NCBI GenBank assembly: GCA_938049385.1
Contig: CALIBQ010000028.1
Coordinates: 1 to 35,390 of the forward strand
Length of the DNA stretch: 35,390 nucleotides
Origin: an uncultured Anaerolineae bacterium
GTDB taxonomy: Bacteria > Chloroflexota > Anaerolineae > JACIWP01
Direction of reading: 5' to 3'
The notes beneath the pieces were generated by a model. It worked only from the letters and a program-made list of their open reading frames with translations, was not told the origin of the DNA and did not search any database. Shown in pieces: positions 13,993 through 22,163 of the stretch (position 1 is the stretch's first letter; each line of letters begins with the position of its first letter). The translations under genes were made by a program, and so were the position numbers.

Positions 13993-16397
13993 GCGAGCTG
14001 AAATCCCTGGGCAAACCCACCCGTCGTGTCGACGCGCTGGAGAAGGTGCTGGGAACGGGGCGCTACACCCACGACCTGAAGATTCCTGGCATGCTGGTTG
14101 CGAAAGTCCTGCGCAGTCCGGTGCCTCACGCCGAGATCGTGAAACTGGACGTCACGCCGGCACTGAAGGTCCCCGGCGTCGTGGCCGCCATTACCAGCGA
14201 GGACTTCGTGGACCACGGCAATTGGGGCTTCCCAGTTAAGGACGACTATATGCTGGCCTATAAAAAGGTGCGCTACGTGGGTGACCCCATTGCGGCGGTG
14301 GCGGCGGAGACCGAGGAAGCGGCGGAGGCCGGCCTGCAGGCCATCGTGCTGGAACTGAAGGAACTGCCGGCGGTCTTTGATGTTCACGAAGCCCTGAAGC
14401 CGGATGCGCCGATCCTGCATGAGGAACTGGCCAAGGCCCAAGCCGAAGAGACCACCAGCGGAGAGCTGGAAGACGCCGAATTCATCGAGGTCCACGGCAA
14501 AGGGAACTTGTCGGAAACATTGATCGTCCGCCAGGGCGACCCGCTGAGCAAGCTTTCGGAATGTGATGTGGTGCTGGATGCCGCTTACAGCGTTGCTCAC
14601 CAGGAGCATGCCTATCTGGAGACCGAGGCGGCGCTGGCGGTACCGACGGCCGACGGCGGGGTGACGGTCTTTGTCGGCGACCAGAATCCCTTTATCACAC
14701 TCAGCAACCTGGTGATGACGCTGGGCATGCCGGGCAAGGTGCGGGTTGTCCAGTCTCCGCACACTGGCGGTGCCTTTGGCGGGAAATCGGACATGGTTTA
14801 TGAAACGGCTGCGCAGGCGGCGATGCTGGCCATCAAGTCAGGCCGGCCGGTCAAACTGGTGACCAGCCGCGAAGAATCCATGATTGCCTCGTATAAGCGG
14901 GATGCTATGGAGATGCGTTACCGGTTAGGGGCGACGAAGGACGGCCGGTTGCGCGCTGCCAAGATCGAATGCTGGGCCGATTCCGGCGCCTATGCTTCCA
15001 TGACGCCCTTCACAAGCTGGCGCGCCACTATCCACGCTATGGGGCCGTACCACTATGAGGACTGTCATGTGGATATGATGTGCGTCTACACCAACAACGG
15101 TTACTCGGGGGCCTTTCGCGGCTTTGGCAACACCGAGGTGACGGCCGCTTCCGAGCAGGCCATTGATGAGCTGGCGGAAATGTGCGGCATGGACCCCATG
15201 GATTTCCGGCTGAAGAACTGCGTTGAGTTGGGGGACACCCTCCCGTTCGGGCAGAAGCTGGAATACTCCGTGGGCCTCAAACAGTGTCTGGAAAGGGTGC
15301 GGAAGATTTCTGACTGGGACCGCAAGCGCGCCGAGTACAGCCGCCAGCCGGCGCATCAGGAGATCCGCCGCGGTATCGGGGTCGCCTCTTTCTTCCACGG
15401 CCTCTCCCTCGGCGCGGAAGGTCTCGATTTCGCCGAGCACACTATCCGCTTGGGAGAGGGGAACAAGTTTGAGATCCTCACTGGCTTGAGCGATTTCGGC
15501 CAGGGATCCCGCACCGTGTTCAGCTTGATTGCTTCAGAGGTGCTTGGCTTCCCGGTGGAGCGCTTCCAGTGGCTGCCGTGCGATACCGACGTGGTGCAGG
15601 AATGCGGCCCCACCGTCGCTTCGCGCTCGACCATTCTCGGCGGGAACGCGACACGCCTGGCGGCGATGCGCCTGTTGACCCAATTGTATGACGCGGCGGC
15701 GATGATGATGGGTTGTATGGTGCCGGAGGTCCGCCAGGAGGGTGAGGTGTTCTACGGGCCGGCCGGCCAGCGCGTGACGTTAGACGAACTCATCGCGTAT
15801 GCCCGAGCGAATCACATACCCCTGTCGGCCAAGGCGCGCTGGGAGATGCCCCGCATCCACTGGTCCTTCGCCAAGGGGCGCGGCGTGCCCTATGTGGCCT
15901 ACCACTTCGGTGCGCAGGTAGCCGAGGTGGAGGTGGACCGTCGCACCGGCGTGACTAAGGTGCTGAACATTTACGCCGTGCACGACGTGGGCAAGGTGGT
16001 CTTCCCGCAGGGCATTCGCGGCCAGATCATCGGCGGCATTTCCCAGGGTCTGGGTTATGCGCTGATGGAACGGGTCGAGTTCGAGAAGGGATACATCCAG
16101 AATCCCAACTTTGACACTTATCTCATCCCGACCGCGGCGGATATGCCCGTCGTGACGGTGGAATTTGTGGAGAGCGAGCTCCCGTTCGGCCCCTTCGGCG
16201 CCAAAAATGTGGCCGAGCCGTCCATGGTGCCGACCGCGCCGGCTATCCTCAACGCCATTTACCATGCGACGGGCCGGCGCATCCGCCATCTGCCGGCGAA
16301 CCTGGAGCGCGTCCTGCTGGGCTATGATCTCAAGGACACTGTGACAACAACGGTCTGTCAGGTAGGGGTCTGCGAACGGGCCAAGTGTGAGTTGTAG
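13989..16397 (+). CDS. Molybdopterin-binding large subunit of a xanthine dehydrogenase-family hydroxylase
   Basis: This 802-residue catalytic subunit binds a Mo-cytosine-dinucleotide-type cofactor and hydroxylates an unknown substrate. The N-terminal a/b hammerhead domain (KPTRRVDALEKVLGTGRYTHDL) is followed by LETEAALAVP, SPHTGGAFGGKSD (cofactor loop), YSGAFRGFGNTEV (substrate/cofactor loop) and the catalytic Glu in FGAKNVAEPSMVPTAPAI near residue 735. The aerobic CO-dehydrogenase signature AYRCSFR is absent, so this is not form I CODH; the usual AYRGAGR loop is also changed to AFRGFGN. The last about 15 residues are Cys-rich (VCQVGVCERAKCEL), an unusual tail. Start 13989 gives the 4-bp ATGA overlap. 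A terminator follows at 16416. An 8-oxoguanine deaminase-like gene nearby makes a purine or related heterocycle a plausible substrate, unproven. Confidence 0.92.
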   Translation: MSELKSLGKPTRRVDALEKVLGTGRYTHDLKIPGMLVAKVLRSPVPHAEIVKLDVTPALKVPGVVAAITSEDFVDHGNWGFPVKDDYMLAYKKVRYVGDPIAAVAAETEEAAEAGLQAIVLELKELPAVFDVHEALKPDAPILHEELAKAQAEETTSGELEDAEFIEVHGKGNLSETLIVRQGDPLSKLSECDVVLDAAYSVAHQEHAYLETEAALAVPTADGGVTVFVGDQNPFITLSNLVMTLGMPGKVRVVQSPHTGGAFGGKSDMVYETAAQAAMLAIKSGRPVKLVTSREESMIASYKRDAMEMRYRLGATKDGRLRAAKIECWADSGAYASMTPFTSWRATIHAMGPYHYEDCHVDMMCVYTNNGYSGAFRGFGNTEVTAASEQAIDELAEMCGMDPMDFRLKNCVELGDTLPFGQKLEYSVGLKQCLERVRKISDWDRKRAEYSRQPAHQEIRRGIGVASFFHGLSLGAEGLDFAEHTIRLGEGNKFEILTGLSDFGQGSRTVFSLIASEVLGFPVERFQWLPCDTDVVQECGPTVASRSTILGGNATRLAAMRLLTQLYDAAAMMMGCMVPEVRQEGEVFYGPAGQRVTLDELIAYARANHIPLSAKARWEMPRIHWSFAKGRGVPYVAYHFGAQVAEVEVDRRTGVTKVLNIYAVHDVGKVVFPQGIRGQIIGGISQGLGYALMERVEFEKGYIQNPNFDTYLIPTAADMPVVTVEFVESELPFGPFGAKNVAEPSMVPTAPAILNAIYHATGRRIRHLPANLERVLLGYDLKDTVTTTVCQVGVCERAKCEL

Positions 16398-16415
16398 TTC
16401 GCGACGTGAGCGAAG

Positions 16416-16452
16416 AACGGGCGAGGGAATACTCCTTCGCCCGTTTGTTTTT
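16416..16452 (+). terminator. Intrinsic terminator of the molybdenum hydroxylase operon
   Basis: A 12-bp stem (AACGGGCGAGGG with its complement, one G-T pair), an AATACT loop and TTTGTTTTT lie 18 bases after the large-subunit stop. The stem may also serve the convergent GNAT-like gene, although its T-rich side favours the plus strand. Confidence 0.88.
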
Positions 16453-16467
16453 GCCAGAAGGGAAGCA

Positions 16468-17595
16468 TCAATCGAGCCGTTTGGTGTACACGCGATGGAT
16501 CTTGTACAGGATGGCACCCAGGGCCTTCACTTCCGCCTGCATCTTCTCGTTGCCGGCCTCGACCTGCACCAGCTCGGCGAACTGGAAGCGGTTATCCTTG
16601 ATGGTGTGGGCCATCTCGGCATAAAGGACGGCATTGGCACCGCCGCCTTGGTGCTTCGGAAGGATGCCCATGCCGTTCAGGTCCACGCGTCGGGTGGTCT
16701 GGAGCGCCCGCAGTAGCTTGATGAAGCCGAAGGGCCACAGCCGGCCGCCGATCTGCTGGATGGCTTCATTGATGTTCGGGAATCCGAATAGAAAGCCGAT
16801 GATCTCGTCGCCCTTCATGGCCAGCTTGATCAGCTCCGGCCGCACGATGGGGAGCATGCGGTCGAGGATGGCCTGCATCTCGGCAGGGGTCACCGGTACA
16901 TATTCCCAGTTGTTAACAAAGGTCTCGTTGTAGACCTTCATAATGTCATTCGCCATCTGGCGGATTTCGTTCTTACTGCGGAAGGTCTTGATGGTAATGC
17001 CGCGGTGCTTTTTCACTTTCTCCGCCAGCTCGTAGACGCGCGGTGAGATGTCCATCTTCTCGGCGTCCATGTACCATGAGGTGATATCCACGAAGCGCTG
17101 ATAGCCCATATCGGTGACAAGCTTGTCGTAGTAGGGGTAGTTGTAGAGACCGCCCATTGCCGGCAGGGCATCAAAGCCTTGGATGAGCACCCCAAAGGCA
17201 TCGAAGGGGATGAAGCCCTTGGGCCCCAGCATTTGGTTCAGTCTGCGAGCGCGCGCCCAGTCCTCCGCGGCTTTGAAAAGGGCACGCGACACCTCGAGGT
17301 CATCAATGGAATCGAAGAAGTACCAGTATGCGGTGCGTTCATGCTTATGTTCGTTATGCCGGCGGTTTTCCAACACTGCGATGCGGCCGACATCGCGCCC
17401 GTCCTTCACAGCGATAAAGAAGTCGGCATCGGAGTGTTCGAAAAAGGGATTGCGTCGGCGGTCCAAGTAGAACTCCTGATCTCCCGGCAGTGGGGGCACC
17501 CAGTAAGGACAGCCTTTGTACAGATTCACGTTCACCTGAATAAAGCGCTTTACATGAGCCTTGTTGCCCGTATCAATCCTGACGATCTCCACCAT
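16468..17595 (-). CDS. GNAT-like acyltransferase family protein (YghO-like)
   Basis: This 375-residue cytoplasmic protein resembles two-lobed GNAT-fold proteins of the YghO type. The N-terminal half includes NLYKGCPYWVPPLPGDQEFYLDRRRNPFF and DADFFIAVKDGRDVGRIAVLENRRHNE. The C-terminal half includes IIGFLFGFPNINEAI and NGMGILPKHQGGGANAVLYAEMAH, the latter resembling the acetyl-CoA phosphate-binding loop (Q-x-x-G-G/A). Substrate and reaction are unknown, and some members may not be transferases. It starts 35 bases after the degV stop and is therefore co-transcribed with degV from the promoter at 18602-18630. Family call is moderate. Confidence 0.7.
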   Translation of the reverse strand: MVEIVRIDTGNKAHVKRFIQVNVNLYKGCPYWVPPLPGDQEFYLDRRRNPFFEHSDADFFIAVKDGRDVGRIAVLENRRHNEHKHERTAYWYFFDSIDDLEVSRALFKAAEDWARARRLNQMLGPKGFIPFDAFGVLIQGFDALPAMGGLYNYPYYDKLVTDMGYQRFVDITSWYMDAEKMDISPRVYELAEKVKKHRGITIKTFRSKNEIRQMANDIMKVYNETFVNNWEYVPVTPAEMQAILDRMLPIVRPELIKLAMKGDEIIGFLFGFPNINEAIQQIGGRLWPFGFIKLLRALQTTRRVDLNGMGILPKHQGGGANAVLYAEMAHTIKDNRFQFAELVQVEAGNEKMQAEVKALGAILYKIHRVYTKRLD

Positions 17596-17630
17596 AGGGA
17601 CTCTCCTCGTTCCGAATTGGACAACCGATA

Positions 17631-18476
17631 TTACGGTTTGGCGAAGAAGCTGGCACCCAGGGTACCTGGGCCGGCATGGGTGGCGATGGCCGGCACCACG
17701 TCGAACAATGGGATATCCTCTCGGCCAAGGCGCTGTCGGAAGAAGGAAACCAGCTCCTCCGCCTCCTGACGGGTGTCGCAGTGCTGAATCACCAGACAGG
17801 GCGAGAAGCTGAGGTCCATTTCCTCGAGGATAATCTCGCGGAAGCGCTCCAGCCCGCGTTTCTTGGTGCGCTCGCGGGCGTAGACATCCACCTTACCATC
17901 GCGGATGGTGAGTATAGGCTTGATCTGCAGGAGCTGGCCGACCAGCGCCGCGGCGCCGCCGATTCTGCCGCCGCGCTGGAGGTACTCCAGCGTATCCACC
18001 AGGAAGTAGGTGCGCAAACGGGGGATAAGCTCTTCCAGCCGGCGCTCTATCGTGTCAGCATCGAGGCCCTCCCGCACCCAGTTGTCCACCATCTGGACCA
18101 GCACGCCGAGCTGCGCGCCGATGGTACGCGTGTCAATGATGCGGATATCGGCGTCCGGGAAGGCCTCGGCTTTGGCGATCTGGGCGGAACGGACCGTGCC
18201 CGACAGTTCAGCCGTAGGATGGATGCAGAGGATAGTGTTATGGGCGGCATCCAGCTCTTCAAACGCTTTGATGAACAGGCCGGGAGGCGGTGCGGCGGTG
18301 CGCGGCAGGGCGCTGGAAGATTTGAGCCGGCGGATGAATTCCTCGACGCTCATCTCCTGAATTTCCAGGTATGATTCCTCGCCGAAATAAATGACCTGGG
18401 GGATAAGGGGAATGCCGTGCTCGGCGGCCCACTGCGGGCTTAAGCCTGATAACGTGTCAGTGATGATCCGAATCAT
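17631..18476 (-). CDS. DegV family fatty-acid-binding protein
   Basis: This 281-residue cytoplasmic protein has the DegV fold, related to FakB, which binds a fatty acid for phosphorylation by FakA. Marks are IRIITDTLSGL at the N-terminus and SSSALPRTAAPPPG near 53-66, like the TSQP loop. Others are IHPTAELSGTVRSAQIA, IIDTRTIGAQLGVLV, LEYLQRGGRIGG near 180-190, and the C-terminal GPGTLGASFF. The usual SxAD near the start and TSQPS loop are altered (DTLSG, LPRTAAP), so the ligand may differ. No fakA (Dak-like) gene is nearby. It lies downstream of a divergent promoter with a leader of about 120 bases. Confidence 0.88.
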   Translation of the reverse strand: MIRIITDTLSGLSPQWAAEHGIPLIPQVIYFGEESYLEIQEMSVEEFIRRLKSSSALPRTAAPPPGLFIKAFEELDAAHNTILCIHPTAELSGTVRSAQIAKAEAFPDADIRIIDTRTIGAQLGVLVQMVDNWVREGLDADTIERRLEELIPRLRTYFLVDTLEYLQRGGRIGGAAALVGQLLQIKPILTIRDGKVDVYARERTKKRGLERFREIILEEMDLSFSPCLVIQHCDTRQEAEELVSFFRQRLGREDIPLFDVVPAIATHAGPGTLGASFFAKP

Positions 18477-18601
18477 GCTGACCTCCTTGAGATAGCGTCG
18501 TGCGGCGGGAGGAACGGCCAGATGTCACGATCATACATAGAGCATGCCGCAGGGCAGTGAGGGGTCCATGGGGCCTGCTCTACAAGGGTGAAACACCGAT
18601 A

Positions 18602-18630
18602 ATCATAACCGGTTGCGCGCGCCCTGTCAA
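18602..18630 (-). promoter_or_regulatory. degV promoter, minus-strand half of a mirror-image divergent pair
   Basis: Read on the minus strand, TTGACA (18630-18625), 17-base spacer and TATGAT (18607-18602). The -35 box lies in one arm of the perfect inverted repeat described at 18621-18670. Confidence 0.75.
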
Positions 18631-18670
18631 ATTCTCCCGGCGGCCGGCGCCGGCGAAGGTTTGACAGGGC
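18621..18670. promoter_or_regulatory. Perfect 11-bp inverted repeat enclosing both -35 boxes (operator candidate)
   Basis: GCCCTGTCAAA (18621-18631) and TTTGACAGGGC (18660-18670) are exact complements 28 bases apart. Each arm contains the -35 box of one of two divergent promoters. Between them lies a GC-rich segment with CGGCCGGCGCCGG. The symmetry suggests one regulator, or DNA architecture, controlling both directions. Confidence 0.6.
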
Positions 18671-18689
18671 CTTGCTTTCATGCTATGTT
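18661..18689 (+). promoter_or_regulatory. Promoter of the amidohydrolase-asnS operon
   Basis: TTGACA (18661-18666), 17-base spacer and TATGTT (18684-18689) preceded by TGC (extended -10). The start point would be near 18696, which rules out the upstream ATG at 18680 and supports a start at 18719. Confidence 0.75.
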
Positions 18690-18718
18690 TGCGCTATCTG
18701 CTGAGGAGCGGGATGTAC

Positions 18719-20074
18719 ATGGCAACGCTGTTGGTGCGGCATGCCGCCGAGATCATCACTATGGACCCGGCGCGCCGGCGGATTCCGGACGGTGCTGTGC
18801 TGGCGCGGGACCATGTGATTGAGGCGGTTGGACCTACGGACACCCTGCCAGCGTCGGCGGACCGGGTCATTGACGCGCGGGGGATGGTCATCATCCCCGG
18901 CATGGTCAATACGCATCACCATCTGTATCAGACGCTGACCCGCGCACTGCCGGCGGTGGAGCACGCTAAGCTCTTTGACTGGCTGGTGTATCTCTATCCG
19001 CTGTGGGCGCGCATGGATAACGAGGCGGCATATGTCAGCGCGGTCATCGGGCTGGCGGAGCTGGTGCTGACTGGCTGTACAACTGTCAGCGATCACCTGT
19101 ACGTGTATCCCAACGATGTGGATATCGGTGCGACTATCCAGGCCGCCAGGGAGATCGGTGTCCGCTTTCATCCCTGTCGCGGCGGCATGTCGCTGGGCCA
19201 ATCGCAGGGTGGGCTTCCGCCGGATGAGATCGTCGAGGATGAGGAGCGCATCCTGCAGGACTTGGAGGAGGCGGTACGGCGCTATCACGATCCGGCACCG
19301 TATTCCATGTTGAGGATTGTGGCGGCGCCCTGTTCGCCGTTCTCCGTGACGCCGGCGCTGATGCGGCAGACAGCGGAATGGGCGCGCCGGCACGGCATCA
19401 CCCTGCATACGCACGTGGCGGAGACGCGTGACGAGGAGCGGTTCTGCCTGGAGCGCTTCGGCATGCGCCCGATCGCCTATATGGAATCGCTGGGCTGGCT
19501 GGGGCAAGATGTCTGGTTCGCGCATGTCGTGCATGTGAATCCGGCGGAGATCCGCCGGCTGGCTGAGACCGGCACCGGCGCGGCGCACTGCCCGACCTCC
19601 AACATGCGTCTGGGGTCCGGCATCGCGCCGGTGCGGCAAATGCTGGATGCCGGCGTGAAGGTCAGCCTGGCGGTGGACGGCTCTGCCAGCAACGACGGCG
19701 GCCACATGCTGTTGGAGGCGCGTATGGCCATGCTGTTGCAGCGTGTTCAGCACGGCGCCGATGGCTTGACGGTCGAAGAAGCGCTGGAGATGGCTACGCT
19801 GGGCGGCGCCAGGGTGCTGGGCCGGGAGGATATTGGCTCGCTGGAATTGGGCAAGGCGGCCGATTTCGTGGGCTTCCGGCTGGATGCGCTGGAGTACGCC
19901 GGCGCGCATGATCCCATGCTTGCCCTGCTTCTCTGTGCTCCGCGCCGCTGTGACCTTTCGGTGATCCACGGACGGGTGGTGGTGGAGGATGGCCGGCTGG
20001 TGAACTTGGACCTGGATCGGTTCATCGCCCGCCAGAACGAGCTGGCGAAGCGGTTAGTAAATACCATCTGTTGA
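18719..20074 (+). CDS. 8-oxoguanine deaminase-like amidohydrolase
   Basis: This 451-residue cytoplasmic zinc amidohydrolase of the TrzA/AtzA/guanine deaminase group is expected to deaminate 8-oxoguanine or a related purine. Metal-site motifs are [15 protein letters not shown] near residues 60-74, [11 protein letters not shown] near 235-245, AHVVHVNP and the Asp in [12 protein letters not shown]. Features typical of the 8-oxoguanine subgroup are [45 protein letters not shown] and [16 protein letters not shown]. Start 18719 is ten bases after GAGGAG and lies downstream of the predicted transcription start; ATG 18713 is the alternative. asnS follows after 20 bases. The Mo hydroxylase two genes away could act on its product, an inference. 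Confidence 0.88.
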   Translation: MATLLVRHAAEIITMDPARRRIPDGAVLARDHVIEAVGPTDTLPASADRVIDARGMVIIPGMVNTHHHLYQTLTRALPAVEHAKLFDWLVYLYPLWARMDNEAAYVSAVIGLAELVLTGCTTVSDHLYVYPNDVDIGATIQAAREIGVRFHPCRGGMSLGQSQGGLPPDEIVEDEERILQDLEEAVRRYHDPAPYSMLRIVAAPCSPFSVTPALMRQTAEWARRHGITLHTHVAETRDEERFCLERFGMRPIAYMESLGWLGQDVWFAHVVHVNPAEIRRLAETGTGAAHCPTSNMRLGSGIAPVRQMLDAGVKVSLAVDGSASNDGGHMLLEARMAMLLQRVQHGADGLTVEEALEMATLGGARVLGREDIGSLELGKAADFVGFRLDALEYAGAHDPMLALLLCAPRRCDLSVIHGRVVVEDGRLVNLDLDRFIARQNELAKRLVNTIC

Positions 20075-20094
20075 TTCAAGGAGGAAGACACTCC

Positions 20095-21390
20095 ATGACG
20101 AAGTGGGTCTACATCCGGGAAATTGGAGAATACGTAGGGCAGGAAGTTACGCTGAAAGGCTGGGTGTACAACCGCACCGATAAGGGCAAGCTCCAATTCC
20201 TGGTGATTCGTGACGGCACCGGGTTCATCCAGGCGGTGGCGTTCCAGAAGGAACTGCCGGCGGAGGTGTTCCAGCGCGCCGCCTCGCTGACGCAGGAATC
20301 ATCGGTAGTGGTGACCGGCATCGTACGGGCGGACCCGCGTGCCCCGGGCGGCTATGAGCTGGGCATCACGAACCTCGAGATTATCCAGTTGGTGCAGGAC
20401 TATCCGATTGCCCTCAAGGAGCACGGCGTCGAGTTCCTCATGGCCAACCGGCACCTCTGGATCCGCACCAAACGACAGCATGCCATCCTGATGGTGCGGG
20501 TGGAGGTGATCCGGGCCATTCGCGATTGGCTGGATTCGCACGGGTTCGTGAACATGGACACCCCCATTTTGACGCCGGCGGCCTGCGAGGGCACCACCAC
20601 GCTCTTCGAGACCGATTACTTTGGGGAGCCGGCATACCTCACCCAGAGCGGCCAGCTGTACAACGAGGCCAACATCATGGCCTTCGGCAGGGTGTACTGC
20701 TTCGGCCCGACCTTCCGCGCCGAAAAATCGAAAACCCGCCGGCATCTGACCGAGTTCTGGATGGTGGAACCGGAGATCGCTTTCTGCGACCTGTATGATC
20801 TGATGGAAGTAGAAGAGCAGTTCGTGAGCTATATCGTACAGAGGGTGCTGGAGCGCCGGGCCAGGGAGCTGGAGGTGCTGGAGCGGGACACCAGCCGGCT
20901 GGCGAAGGTGGAGCCCCCGTTCCCGCGCCTGAGCTACGACGGGGCGGTGGAGCTTCTGCGCAAGCAGGGCTTTGACTTCCGATGGGGAGAGGACTTCGGG
21001 GCGCCGCACGAGACAGCCATCAGCGACCAGTTTGAGAAACCGGTGTTCGTGCACCATTATCCGACACAGTGCAAGGCGTTTTACATGCAGCCGGAGCCGG
21101 GCCGGCCGGAGGTCTGCCGTTCCGTTGACCTGCTTGCGCCGGAGGGCTATGGGGAAATCATCGGCGGAGGCGAGCGCATCGCCGATTACGAACTGCTGGA
21201 ACAGCGCATCCGCGAGCATAATCTGCCTCGCGAAGCGTATGAATGGTATTTAGACCTGCGCCGTTACGGCACAGTGCCCCACGCCGGCTTTGGCCTGGGG
21301 GTGGAGCGCACCGTGAGCTGGCTCACCGGCATCCATCATCTGCGGGAAGCCATCCCCTTCCCGCGCATGCTGGAGCGCATTTATCCCTAG
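20095..21390 (+). CDS. asnS: Asparaginyl-tRNA synthetase
   Basis: This 431-residue cytoplasmic class IIb aminoacyl-tRNA synthetase charges tRNA-Asn with asparagine. An N-terminal OB-fold anticodon-binding domain ([31 protein letters not shown]) precedes the catalytic domain. That domain has motif 1 around [25 protein letters not shown], motif 2 [21 protein letters not shown] and motif 3 [15 protein letters not shown] near the C-terminus. An aspartyl enzyme would have different residues around AFCDLYDLM and CSQ/SPQ; here [21 protein letters not shown] fits AsnRS. GGAGGA lies eight bases before the ATG at 20095; the TTG at 20071 overlaps the previous stop and is less likely. No T-box-like leader was seen. 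Confidence 0.94.
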   Translation: MTKWVYIREIGEYVGQEVTLKGWVYNRTDKGKLQFLVIRDGTGFIQAVAFQKELPAEVFQRAASLTQESSVVVTGIVRADPRAPGGYELGITNLEIIQLVQDYPIALKEHGVEFLMANRHLWIRTKRQHAILMVRVEVIRAIRDWLDSHGFVNMDTPILTPAACEGTTTLFETDYFGEPAYLTQSGQLYNEANIMAFGRVYCFGPTFRAEKSKTRRHLTEFWMVEPEIAFCDLYDLMEVEEQFVSYIVQRVLERRARELEVLERDTSRLAKVEPPFPRLSYDGAVELLRKQGFDFRWGEDFGAPHETAISDQFEKPVFVHHYPTQCKAFYMQPEPGRPEVCRSVDLLAPEGYGEIIGGGERIADYELLEQRIREHNLPREAYEWYLDLRRYGTVPHAGFGLGVERTVSWLTGIHHLREAIPFPRMLERIYP

Positions 21391-21400
21391 GGGGCGGCCG

Positions 21401-22159
21401 ATGGACTTTGGACTGGCGGAGAAGGTGGTGCTGGTCACCGGCGGTTCTCGAGGATTGGAGCGCGTCACCGCCGGCCTGTTCGCCCGGGAGGGTGCCTGGG
21501 TGGTGGTGGACTATTTCTCTCATGCGGAAGCCGCCGAGGAGACAGCACATCTGGTGGAACAGGCCGGCGGGCGTGCGTTGGTGGTGCGGGCGGATGTGAG
21601 CGATGCCGGCTCCATGCAGGCCCTGGTCGCCAAGGTGAAAGACGCCTGGGGCAAGCCGGTGCAGGTGCTGGTGAACAATGCCATCGCCTTTGAGGGCGAG
21701 GTGGACCTTGAGGAGATGCCCATCTCCAGCCTGGAGCGCATGTACTCCATTGTGGTCAAAGGGGCGGTGCATACCGCACAGGCCTGCGTGCCGGGGATGA
21801 AAGCGGCCGGCTAGGGGCGCATCGTGAACATTACCTCGCGCGGGGCCTTAATGGGCGCTCCACGCATGTCCCATTACGCGGCCGCCAAATCCGCCCTGGT
21901 TGGGCTGACGCGTGCGTGGGCCAAGGAGTTTGGTCCCTGGGAGATCCTCACCAACGCAGTGGCGCCTACCCTGATGCTGACCGAGACGATGCAGGAGAGC
22001 CTGTCCGAAAGCGCCAAGGAGGCCATGGCGAAGCGGGTGCCCGTGCGCCGGCTGGCCCTGCCGGAGGACGTAGCGCGCGTGGTATTGTTCTTGGGTTCGG
22101 CCGCCAACACCTATGTCAATGGTGAGGTTATCACCGTGGGCGGCGGAGCCATGAGCTGA
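21401..22159 (+). pseudogene. Short-chain dehydrogenase/reductase interrupted by an in-frame TAG
   Basis: The two halves (21401-21814 and 21815-22159) are in one frame and join into a standard 252-residue SDR, broken only by TAG at 21812-21814. The conserved context is KAAG-stop-GRIVNITS, where a Gln (CAG) is the simplest ancestral codon. NNA (VNNA), the catalytic Ser block (NITSRG) and YAAAK are intact. The cofactor motif TGGSRGLE has lost the third Gly of TGxxxGxG (Glu instead), a second sign of decay. A product restarting at GTG 21824 would lack the Rossmann motif. It lies 10 bases after asnS, in the operon, and ends 4 bases before the convergent methyltransferase. Sequencing error or stop-codon readthrough remain alternatives. 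Confidence 0.8.
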
Positions 22160-22163
22160 GGCT

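Noticed and set aside
13989-16397. Aerobic carbon monoxide dehydrogenase (CoxL) reading of the Mo hydroxylase
   Set aside because: Gene order M-S-L fits Cox, but the AYRCSFR signature of form I CoxL is absent (AFRGFGN instead), so only the family, not CO oxidation, is supported.
20074-20095. T-box leader for asnS
   Set aside because: Only about 20 bases separate asnS from the preceding gene; there is no room for a T-box.
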